Shown here: positions 57,007 to 64,000 of the stretch, piece by piece
Layout: every line of letters starts with the position of its first letter
Position numbering within the stretch: the first letter of the stretch is position 1
Source: Fibrella aestuarina BUZ 2
GTDB lineage: Bacteria > Bacteroidota > Bacteroidia > Cytophagales > Spirosomataceae
Length of the DNA: 64,000 nt
NCBI RefSeq assembly: GCF_000331105.1
Contig: NC_020054.1
Span: 5,831,815 to 5,895,814 of the forward strand
Direction of reading: 5' to 3'
The notes under the pieces: generated by a model
What the model saw: only the letters and a program-made list of their open reading frames with translations
What the model was told of the DNA's origin: nothing
Databases searched by the model: none
Made by a program: the position numbers and the translations under genes

Positions 57007-57187
57007 ACACTACGGGGGAGCAAAACAGAATACCCCTCATCAAAATAACAGCATAATCAAAAAATGGTGCCAGCCACTTTCATACGGCCCGTTGCCACTT
57101 CCATCCTGCCAGATTGTCCTTTCATCCGCTTTTCGTTTACTCAGGTTCGTGCCGTTGCCAACTTCGTACCGTTAACAACCTGTTTTT

Positions 57188-59755
57188 ATGAAAGGGATAC
57201 GTTTACTCAACTCGGCCATGCTGCTAATCGCGACGCTGGCAACACCAGCGCTGGCGCAGTTTCCCGGCATGGGGGGAGCGGCACAACCCAAAGCATTGCC
57301 GGGTACGGCCGGTGACCAAAGCCCCAAAGGCTCCGCTAAAATTACCGGCTTTATCGTCGACTCCACGCAGGGCAAACCCGTCGACTACGCGTCGGTGGCG
57401 CTCTATGATCGTACCAGCGGGAAAGCCGTTGATGGCACTATCGCCGACGATAAAGGTAAATTCACCCTGTCGAAACTGGTAGCGGGCAACTACCGCCTGC
57501 TGGTCTCGTTTGTAGGTTACCGCAACCAAACCATTGATAACCTGACGCTTACCAATGGGCAATCGCTCGAACTGGGCAACATTCTGCTCAGCACCAACGT
57601 CAAGCAACTCAACGAGGTAACCGTAGTTGGGCAGGCGGCGGTCATTGAAGAGAAAGTGGACCGGCTGGTGTACAACGCCGACAAAGACATTGCGGCCAAG
57701 GGCGGCGATGCCACCGATATTCTTCGCAAAGTGCCGCTGCTGACGGTCGATCTCGACGGTAACGTGAGCTTGCGCGGGAGCAGCAACATTCGGGTGCTGA
57801 TCAACAACAAACCCAGCACCATCGTAGCCAGCAGCGTAGCCGACGCCCTCAAGCAGATTCCGGCCGACCAGATCAAAACGGTGGAGGTGATCACCAGCCC
57901 CTCGGCCAAGTACGATGCGGAAGGCTCAGGCGGGATTATTAACATCATCACCAAAAAGAACAGCCTTCAGGGGCTGAACCTGAACGTCGACGGCGGCGTG
58001 GGTAACCGGGGGTCGCAGTTGTCGCTCAACGGCAACTACCGCAAAGGCAAGGCGGGCTTTACGCTCGGTGGTTTCGGGCGGGCCATGTACAACGTGAAAA
58101 CCCTCACCGACCTGCAACAGACCAGCCGCACGACCACCAGCACGACGCAGACGCGGCAGACCGGCAGCGGCACCACGTCGGGTAGTTTCGGGCAGTACCG
58201 GCTTGGCTTCGACTATGATTTTACCGAGAAGCAGAGCATCACGGCGGGCGTGAAATACAGCGCTCAGAACATGGTCAACTCGCAGGATTACCTGACGCAG
58301 CTGTTCACGGGCGGCACGCCTACCAGTTCGAGCCGCCGCGACGTAGACGTGAAGAACCTCTCGGGCACGGTCGATATGAACGTCGATTACCTGCACACGT
58401 TCAAGCCGCAGCAGGAATTCAGCATCTCGACGCTCTACAGCCGCAACGACCTGACTAACAATTTCTTTGCGAACCTGCTGGGCGGAACGGGTGAACTGAC
58501 GGGTCGTCAGCAGAACCTCAACAACAACCTGAACCAGGAATTCACGATCCAGAGCGACTACCAGACGCCCATCCAGAAAAACCAGTTGCTCGAAGTGGGG
58601 GCGAAAGGAATTATGCGGCGCGTCGACAGCGACTACCGCTACCTGCTGGCGGGCCCAACGGGTGAGTTCTCGACGATCAACAACGGCACGGCGGGGGCAC
58701 TGACCTACAACCAGAACATCGCGGCAACGTACCTGTCGTACACCTACACGACCAAAAGCCGTTACACCTTCAAAGGCGGTATGCGCTACGAACACACGTT
58801 TATCGACGCCCGGACCCGCGAGGGCGGCAACCTGGGCGTAGCCGACTACGGCGTGCTGGTGCCGAGCATCAACGCGTCGAAGACCGTTAAGGGCACGACC
58901 ATCAAGCTGGGCGCCAACCGCCGGATTCAGCGGCCGGGTCTGCAACAGCTGAACCCGAACCAGAACGCGGCCAACCCGCAGGTGATTACGCAGGGGAACC
59001 CCCAGCTGCGCCCCGAGCTGACCGACAACCTGGAACTGGGCCTGAGCCGGACTATCAAGAAAACGTTTATCAACGCCACGTTCTTCGCTCGCTTTACCGA
59101 CAACGCCATCGTGCAGGTGAGCCAGCCTTCCGATTCGTTGAAGGGGGCCATCGTTACGCGCTTCGAAAACATCGGTCGGCAACGTACCTACGGCGTCAAC
59201 CTGTTTGCCAACGTAGCGGCCACCTCGAAGATCAACATCGGGGTATTCGCCAATATCTTCTACGCCAGCCTGTCGGGTCAGACACTGAACCTCGACCGCA
59301 CCTCGACCACCATTACCAATGAAGGGTTTGTTCCGGGCGGCGGTACGTTTGTCAACGCCACCTTCAAAAATGGTTGGGGCGTGCAGGGCTTCGGCGGCTT
59401 GTTTGGCGCGCAGTTGCAGCTACAGGGTCGCTCGGGTGCCTTTGGTTTCTACACCATCGGCGTTCGGAAAGAATCGGCCAACAAGAAATACAGCCTCGGT
59501 CTGGCGGCCGAGAACTTCCTGTCGAATCGCTTCAATATCCGCAACACGCTCACATCGCCCCAGTTCGATCAGGTCAACAACGTCTACCTATACAACCGGG
59601 GTATCCGGCTGACATTCAGCCTCAAACTGGGCAAAATGACCGCCGAAGCGCCGCGTAAAAAAGCCAAGGGTGTCAACAACGACGACGTGAAGAGCGACGG
59701 CACGGATGGCGGCGGTCAACAACAGCCCGCAACCGGCGGTGGTCGCCCAAGGTAA
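57188..59755 (+). CDS. Outer-membrane beta-barrel family protein (TonB-dependent receptor-like)
   Basis: An 855-residue outer-membrane protein. The signal peptide ends near ATPALAQ. A carboxypeptidase-regulatory-like domain follows (ITGFIVDSTQGKPVDYASVALYD, residues ~50-135), then a plug-like domain (EEKVDRLVYNADKD, GDATDILRKVPLLTVDLDG, RVLINNKPST, SPSAKYDAEGSGGIINIITKK). A long barrel ends LTFSLKLGKM, with a Gly/Gln-rich tail after it. The usual TonB box is not evident. Ligand unknown. It is a close paralogue of the gene starting at 61658. Confidence 0.88.
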   Translation: MKGIRLLNSAMLLIATLATPALAQFPGMGGAAQPKALPGTAGDQSPKGSAKITGFIVDSTQGKPVDYASVALYDRTSGKAVDGTIADDKGKFTLSKLVAGNYRLLVSFVGYRNQTIDNLTLTNGQSLELGNILLSTNVKQLNEVTVVGQAAVIEEKVDRLVYNADKDIAAKGGDATDILRKVPLLTVDLDGNVSLRGSSNIRVLINNKPSTIVASSVADALKQIPADQIKTVEVITSPSAKYDAEGSGGIINIITKKNSLQGLNLNVDGGVGNRGSQLSLNGNYRKGKAGFTLGGFGRAMYNVKTLTDLQQTSRTTTSTTQTRQTGSGTTSGSFGQYRLGFDYDFTEKQSITAGVKYSAQNMVNSQDYLTQLFTGGTPTSSSRRDVDVKNLSGTVDMNVDYLHTFKPQQEFSISTLYSRNDLTNNFFANLLGGTGELTGRQQNLNNNLNQEFTIQSDYQTPIQKNQLLEVGAKGIMRRVDSDYRYLLAGPTGEFSTINNGTAGALTYNQNIAATYLSYTYTTKSRYTFKGGMRYEHTFIDARTREGGNLGVADYGVLVPSINASKTVKGTTIKLGANRRIQRPGLQQLNPNQNAANPQVITQGNPQLRPELTDNLELGLSRTIKKTFINATFFARFTDNAIVQVSQPSDSLKGAIVTRFENIGRQRTYGVNLFANVAATSKINIGVFANIFYASLSGQTLNLDRTSTTITNEGFVPGGGTFVNATFKNGWGVQGFGGLFGAQLQLQGRSGAFGFYTIGVRKESANKKYSLGLAAENFLSNRFNIRNTLTSPQFDQVNNVYLYNRGIRLTFSLKLGKMTAEAPRKKAKGVNNDDVKSDGTDGGGQQQPATGGGRPR

Positions 59756-59760
59756 CTGGG

Positions 59761-59852
59761 TCGTCATTAATTGTCATTGGTCGTCATTGATTGTCATTCA
59801 TTGTTTTCTCACTTTTAATAAGCCGTAGAGCGAATGACTGTCAATGACCACC
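59761..59852. repeat. GTCATT-array inverted repeat (diverged copy)
   Basis: The left part carries four GTCATT units about 10-11 bases apart (59763-59800). The right part carries their complement AATGAC three times (59831-59858 region). The arms pair at roughly 80%. Same make-up as the element at 16581; it follows the beta-barrel gene stop by a few bases and may terminate it. Confidence 0.7.
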
Positions 59853-59905
59853 AATGACGCCAAAGGCAAGTGCCCCATTCTTTATCATTTCACTTAACCA
59901 ATCCA

Positions 59906-60622
59906 ATGAAAACAACTAAACTATGGGCCGCTACGGTGGCCGTACTACTGTCGGTAGCGGCGCAGGCTCAAACGGTCGATGAACTGGTCGACAAACACAT
60001 TGCCGCGATGGGCGGTCTCGACAAACTGAACGGCGTGAAAACGGTGGTTTCGGAAAGCTCACTGGCCGTACAGGGCATGGAGATTCCCAGTAAATCGGTC
60101 ATTGTCAGAGGAAAATCAATGCGTTCGGAGTCCACGGTGATGGGTAATTCGATGGTTCAGGTAGTCGACGGAACGACCGGCTGGAAAGTGATGCCCGCCA
60201 TGATGGGCGGCACCGGCGAACCGCAGGACATGACCGCCGACGAACTGAAGCAGATGACCGGGCAGCTCGATCCGTTCGGCGCGCTGGTAAACTACAAAGA
60301 CAAAGGCTACAAGGTTGAACTGGTTGGCAAAGAACCGCTCGACAAAAAACACGACGGCTATCACCTGAAGATCACCGACAAAGACGGCAGCACGTTTGAC
60401 GAGTGGCTAGACGCCAACACGTACCTGGTAGCGAAAATCAAACGGACGATGAATGGCCAAACGGGCGAAATCGGCCTCGACGATTACCAGGACGTGCAAG
60501 GCATCAAAGTACCCAAGACGATGTCGATTGCTGGTGCAATGGGTTCGATCACGATGACGACGGAGAAAATCAATTTCAACGCGCCCGTCGACGAATCGAT
60601 TTTCAAGAAACCCGCCAAATAA
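59906..60622 (+). CDS. LolA/outer-membrane lipoprotein-sorting-like periplasmic protein
   Basis: A 238-residue exported protein. The signal peptide MKTTKLWAATVAVLLSVAAQAQ is followed by TVDELVDKHIAAMGGLDKLNGVKTVV, a start typical of LolA-like/DUF4292-type Bacteroidota proteins. A half-barrel of strands follows (VRGKSMRSESTVMGNSMVQVVDG, GYHLKITDKDGSTFDEWLDANTYLVAKIK). It probably binds a lipid or lipid-linked ligand in the periplasm. Neighbouring beta-barrel genes suggest an envelope role. The ATG at 59906 directly precedes the signal peptide. Confidence 0.75.
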   Translation: MKTTKLWAATVAVLLSVAAQAQTVDELVDKHIAAMGGLDKLNGVKTVVSESSLAVQGMEIPSKSVIVRGKSMRSESTVMGNSMVQVVDGTTGWKVMPAMMGGTGEPQDMTADELKQMTGQLDPFGALVNYKDKGYKVELVGKEPLDKKHDGYHLKITDKDGSTFDEWLDANTYLVAKIKRTMNGQTGEIGLDDYQDVQGIKVPKTMSIAGAMGSITMTTEKINFNAPVDESIFKKPAK

Positions 60623-60658
60623 CCGGCCATCTGGTTTAGCCAGATGCTCAATAGTTAC

Positions 60659-60704
60659 CAACGCGATCGGCCCCTTCGTAACACTCGGAGGGCCGATCGC
60701 GTTG
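60659..60704. terminator. 15-bp hairpin downstream of the LolA-like gene
   Basis: caacgcgatcggccc (60659-60673) pairs exactly with gggccgatcgcgttg (60690-60704) around a 16-base loop. It lies between the LolA-like stop and the SRAP start and is followed by a short T-rich stretch. Likely terminator. Confidence 0.7.
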
Positions 60705-60711
60705 TGTGTTT

Positions 60712-61455
60712 ATGTGCTACCATACCTCCCTTGCCGTCGATCAGGCTGCGCTTGAAACGCGGTACAACGCCACGCTTCCGGCCGACGTGCATAGCGAGCC
60801 GCAGTATCACATCAATGCCTATACCTTTCCGCGCTACCCCATCCTGACGCATCAGCAGCCGAGTCAGTTTCAGGGTATCCGCTGGGGCCTGATTCCGCAC
60901 TGGGTCAAGTCGAAACCCGACGCCGACAAACTGCGGGCGCAGACCATCAACGCCCGTTCCGAAACGATCTACGAAAAACCCTCCTTCCGGCAGGCGGCGC
61001 AACGGGGCCAACGCTGCCTCATTCCCGTGACGGGTTTCTTCGAATGGTACACCGAGGGCAAAGAGAAGTATCCCTTTTACCTGTCGGCCACCGATCAGCC
61101 GATTGCCAGCATCGCCGGGCTTTGGGACGAATGGGCCGACCCCGACACGGGCGAAGTGCTGACGACCTTCTCATTGCTGACAACCGATGCCAACCCCCTG
61201 CTCGCGGCTATCCATAACACCAAAAAACGCCAGCCCTGCCTGCTGACCCACGACCACGAACAGGCCTGGCTGCACGAAAACCTGACCGAGGCCGAAGCGC
61301 TCAAGCTATTGGCCGATGCCTATCCGGCCGGCCACATGCACAGCCACGCCATCAGCAAGCGGATCACCTCACGCACCGACGACAGCAACGTACCTGACGT
61401 GCTGGCCCCGGCAACGTACCTAGCCCTGGCTGGCAAGTCAGCGCTCTTTGCCTGA
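60712..61455 (+). CDS. SRAP-domain protein (YedK/HMCES-like abasic-site protein)
   Basis: A 247-residue SOS-response-associated peptidase family protein that forms a covalent link to abasic sites in single-stranded DNA through Cys2. The ATG at 60712 gives MCYHTS with Cys at position 2; a GTG/ATG two codons earlier would destroy this, which decides the start. Further motifs are FRWGLIPHW-like IRWGLIPHWVK, TINARSETIYEKPSF (active-site Asn), ITGFFEW-like VTGFFEWY (active-site Glu) and IHNTKKRQPCLL (His region). All catalytic residues appear present. No SOS partner (lexA, umuDC, dnaE2) is nearby. Confidence 0.93.
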   Translation: MCYHTSLAVDQAALETRYNATLPADVHSEPQYHINAYTFPRYPILTHQQPSQFQGIRWGLIPHWVKSKPDADKLRAQTINARSETIYEKPSFRQAAQRGQRCLIPVTGFFEWYTEGKEKYPFYLSATDQPIASIAGLWDEWADPDTGEVLTTFSLLTTDANPLLAAIHNTKKRQPCLLTHDHEQAWLHENLTEAEALKLLADAYPAGHMHSHAISKRITSRTDDSNVPDVLAPATYLALAGKSALFA

Positions 61456-61657
61456 CACCCCCGGGCCGGCTGGTTGCTCTACACATTTTTACCATTCATC
61501 GGCAGAATCGGAATCTTCGTCAACTAAGTTGTCCATAGTCGGTTACTACAGGTGATATTGCGCGGCTTTTCGCGATTTAATGCAACATAGCTAGCCGCAA
61601 TGGTTTCTATTTTGTTTCCGTAGTGTACGGATCGACTCAACGAAACAACCTGATTTC

Positions 61658-64000
61658 ATGTCACATAAATTACCTTCTTATGCGCTGGCAGGCCTCCTGC
61701 TAGCCTTATCGTCTGGTGCTGCCTGGGCGCAGGTACCGTCGCTGCCCGATAGCAGTGGCCGACGCCCCGCCACCACCCTGCCCGATACCAGCCGCCGCCA
61801 GCCAGCAACCGCTTTACCCGACACAAGCGCCCGCCAGACCAGGCCCGACAGCAGCGGAAGCCAGAATGCTACCCGGCAACCGATTACCCCGACAACCCAG
61901 TCGGACACCACGCAGCCTGCCACGACCGCCACGCCTGCCCAGCTAGGGCTCCCCACGCCGACTCCGGCCACAAATCAGCCCAATACCCCAACTCAACTAC
62001 CGACCGACCAGCCAACCGGTACTACCCCGCCTCGGCTGGGTGGAGCGGAAGATGCGCCTCGCGGCAGTGGTAAAATCGTTGGGGTTGTCGTTGACTCACT
62101 CACCGGCAAACCGGTTGAATTCGCCAGCATCGCCCTGATCAACCCCGAAACCAACCGCCCTATCGACGGCGCCGTCGCCGATGACAAAGGCAAGTTCACG
62201 ATGAATCGCCTGCCAGCGGGCAACTTCCGGGTGCTGGTGTCCTTCGTAGGCTACCGCAACGCGGTGCTGTCGAGCGTGAAGCTCCAGCGCAGCAACGACG
62301 GCATCAACCTGGGTAACATCCTGCTCGCGCCTGAAGTCCGTAACCTCAAGGAAGTGGTCGTAACGGGCCAGGCGGCGATTGTTGAAGAAAAAGTTGACCG
62401 GCTCGTCTACAACGCTGAACGCGATCTGACCTCGAAAGGTGGTGACGCTACCGATATCATGCGGAAAGTGCCGCTGCTGACCGTGGACCTCGACGGCAAC
62501 GTGAGCCTGCGCGGCAGCAGTAACGTTCGGGTGCTGATCAACAATAAGCCCAGCACCATCGTAGCCAGCAGCGTGGCCGACGCCCTCAAGCAAATCCCCG
62601 CCGACATGATCAAGACGGTGGAGGTGATCACCAGCCCCTCGGCTAAGTACGACGCCGAAGGCTCAGCCGGGATCATCAACATCATCACCAAGAAGAACAA
62701 CCTCCAGGGCTTCACGCTGAACCTCGACTCGGGCGTGGGTAACCGCGGCGCCAACCTCGGTTTGCAGGGGAATCTTCGTACGGGCAAAATGGGCTTCTCG
62801 CTTAATGGCTTTGGCCGCGCCAACTACAACGTGCGGGGTAGCTTCGAGAACCGCCAGACCACCGGCAACACCCGGACCCTCCAGACCGCCAACACGCTCA
62901 ACCAGGGTCTATTTGGCCAATACCAACTGGGCTGGGATTTCGACATCAACAAAACGACGGCCCTCACAGCCAGCGTTCGGTACGGCGCCCGGAACCAGAT
63001 GAACTTCCAGGATAAACTCACCACGACCACCTTCCTGTCGACCTCAACGCTGGTTGGCGTACGCGACGTGGACGTGAAAGATCTGTCGGGTACGGTCGAC
63101 GTCAACCTCGACTTTACCAAAACGTTCAAGCCCCAGCAGGAACTGAGCATCCTGACGTTGTTCAGCCAGAACAACCGGACCAACAACTTCGTGGCCAACA
63201 TTTTGGATCCCATCACGAGCCAGAGTATCCTGAGCCGCGAGCGCAACGACAACACAAGCCGCAACCAGGAATCGACGTTCCAGGTCGATTACCAGACGCC
63301 GTTGCAGGCAAACCAATTGCTGGAAGTAGGGGGTAAAGGCATTCTGCGCCAGGTTAGCAGCGACTACGCTTATCTGGTTGCCAGCGGCGAGAACGGGGGC
63401 TATTCGAACAACCCCAACCGGCAGCCCAACGGCCTTGATTACGATCAGAATGTAGTGGCCGGTTATATCTCGTACACCCTGACGACCCGCAGCAAGTATA
63501 CCCTGAAAGTAGGAACACGCTACGAGCACACGGCCATCAACGCCCGCCTGCGTACGACCACCGGCGAAGACGCCCTGTTGAACCGGCGACTCGACTCGAT
63601 TCCGAACTACAGCAACCTGGTGCCGAGCATCAATATTTCGAAAGCCCTGAAAAGCGGCAAGACGATCAAGCTGGCCTATAACCGCCGGTTGCAGCGGCCG
63701 GGTATCCAGTTCCTGAACCCCAACGTCAACGCCGCCAACCCGCTGAACATCGTGGTGGGTAACCCGTCCCTCAGCCCCGAGCTGACCGACAATTTCGAGT
63801 TCAGCACCAGCACCAACATCAAGTCGGTCTACCTGAACATATCGCTGTTCTCTCGCTTCACCAACAACTCCATCGAAAGTGTTCGCGACACGCTCCGGCA
63901 GACATTTGGCGACGTAACGGCGCCCGTTTTGCAGAATGTGCTGCGCACCACCTATGCCAACATTGGTCAGCAGAACTCGTATGGGATCAACCTCTTCGGT
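61658..64000 (+). CDS. Outer-membrane beta-barrel family protein (3' end outside window)
   Basis: The first 781 codons of a TonB-dependent-receptor-like outer-membrane protein. The signal peptide (MSHKLPSYALAGLLLALSSG ... WAQ) is followed by ~100 residues of Pro/Thr/Asp low-complexity sequence with RRPATTLPDTS-type repeats. A carboxypeptidase-regulatory-like domain (KIVGVVVDSLTGKPVEFASIALI), plug-like domain and barrel come next. From the regulatory domain on it parallels the gene at 57188, and the plug stretch (KVPLLTVDLDGNVSLRGSSN, RVLINNKPSTIVASSVADAL) is almost identical. The low-complexity insert is unique to this copy. The frame is open to the last base. Confidence 0.88.
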   Translation, partial: MSHKLPSYALAGLLLALSSGAAWAQVPSLPDSSGRRPATTLPDTSRRQPATALPDTSARQTRPDSSGSQNATRQPITPTTQSDTTQPATTATPAQLGLPTPTPATNQPNTPTQLPTDQPTGTTPPRLGGAEDAPRGSGKIVGVVVDSLTGKPVEFASIALINPETNRPIDGAVADDKGKFTMNRLPAGNFRVLVSFVGYRNAVLSSVKLQRSNDGINLGNILLAPEVRNLKEVVVTGQAAIVEEKVDRLVYNAERDLTSKGGDATDIMRKVPLLTVDLDGNVSLRGSSNVRVLINNKPSTIVASSVADALKQIPADMIKTVEVITSPSAKYDAEGSAGIINIITKKNNLQGFTLNLDSGVGNRGANLGLQGNLRTGKMGFSLNGFGRANYNVRGSFENRQTTGNTRTLQTANTLNQGLFGQYQLGWDFDINKTTALTASVRYGARNQMNFQDKLTTTTFLSTSTLVGVRDVDVKDLSGTVDVNLDFTKTFKPQQELSILTLFSQNNRTNNFVANILDPITSQSILSRERNDNTSRNQESTFQVDYQTPLQANQLLEVGGKGILRQVSSDYAYLVASGENGGYSNNPNRQPNGLDYDQNVVAGYISYTLTTRSKYTLKVGTRYEHTAINARLRTTTGEDALLNRRLDSIPNYSNLVPSINISKALKSGKTIKLAYNRRLQRPGIQFLNPNVNAANPLNIVVGNPSLSPELTDNFEFSTSTNIKSVYLNISLFSRFTNNSIESVRDTLRQTFGDVTAPVLQNVLRTTYANIGQQNSYGINLFG

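Noticed and set aside
57926..59182. 418-residue frame antisense to the outer-membrane barrel
   Set aside because: Arg/Val/Ala-rich shadow of a recognised gene.

Overview
The window looks like chromosomal DNA of a high-GC member of the Bacteroidota, most likely a Cytophagales bacterium of the Spirosoma/Fibrella/Rudanella type. The reasons are: outer-membrane beta-barrel proteins with a carboxypeptidase-regulatory-like domain, many LytS-type kinases of the Bacteroidota form, a TonB-domain lipoprotein, DUF4403 and GH130 proteins, and hybrid kinases with C-terminal HPt domains. I saw no tRNA, rRNA, CRISPR array, transposase or phage gene. Genes are dense and many overlap by ATGA.

Layout. 1-2.1 kb: end of a molybdate ABC transporter (modB, modC) and a convergent SDR. 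2.3-6.6 kb: a probable carbohydrate operon (large toroid-like protein, SDR, GH130). 6.7-8.8 kb: a DUF6766-like membrane protein, then a VOC-EVE-MarR operon preceded by a perfect 16+2+16 palindrome. 8.9-15.3 kb: a lipoprotein/beta-barrel pair, an AAC(6')-like acetyltransferase, a short TonB-domain lipoprotein, an HExxH protein, a GH3-family enzyme and an NTF2-like protein. 15.4-30.2 kb: five LytS-type sensor kinases with no LytTR regulator, interspersed with a beta-barrel, an NHL-repeat lipoprotein, a GH18 chitinase-like protein, DUF4403, a glycosyltransferase and a gamma-glutamyltransferase.

30.2-54.9 kb is the most interesting part: an exopolysaccharide locus that I infer to be controlled by sigma-54. 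Three transcription units (30369-37513: receiver, Wza-like, Wzc-like, Wzx-like, GT, Wzy-like; 37640-43241: a three-domain kinase/nucleotidyltransferase/P-loop protein, acyltransferase, two GTs; 48209-50576: GT and a WecA/MraY-type phosphoglycosyl transferase) are each preceded by the same arrangement. It consists of two TTCCA-N5-TGGAA-type sites 20 bp apart, then 53-54 bp, then a TGGCAC -24 element with a -12 element (good in two cases, degenerate in the first). Directly downstream lie a REC-AAA+(GAFTGA)-Fis activator (50737-52101) and a hybrid kinase with HPt (52135-54903). Between units two and three, on the opposite strand, sits a FIST-domain sensor gene coupled to a second hybrid kinase with HPt (43246-47755). 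Together this reads as a signalling-plus-synthesis module for one surface polysaccharide.

55-64 kb: hemJ and hslU converge on a long hairpin, followed by two paralogous outer-membrane beta-barrel proteins (the second cut by the window end) that flank a LolA-like secreted protein and an SRAP (YedK/HMCES) protein.

Two dispersed sequence families cut across genes: the octamer GGTACGTT (at least about 40 copies on both strands, in and between genes, three times as inverted hairpin pairs) and intergenic GTCATT-array hairpins (16.6 kb and 59.8 kb). All functional assignments rest on reading the translations by eye; no database search was possible.
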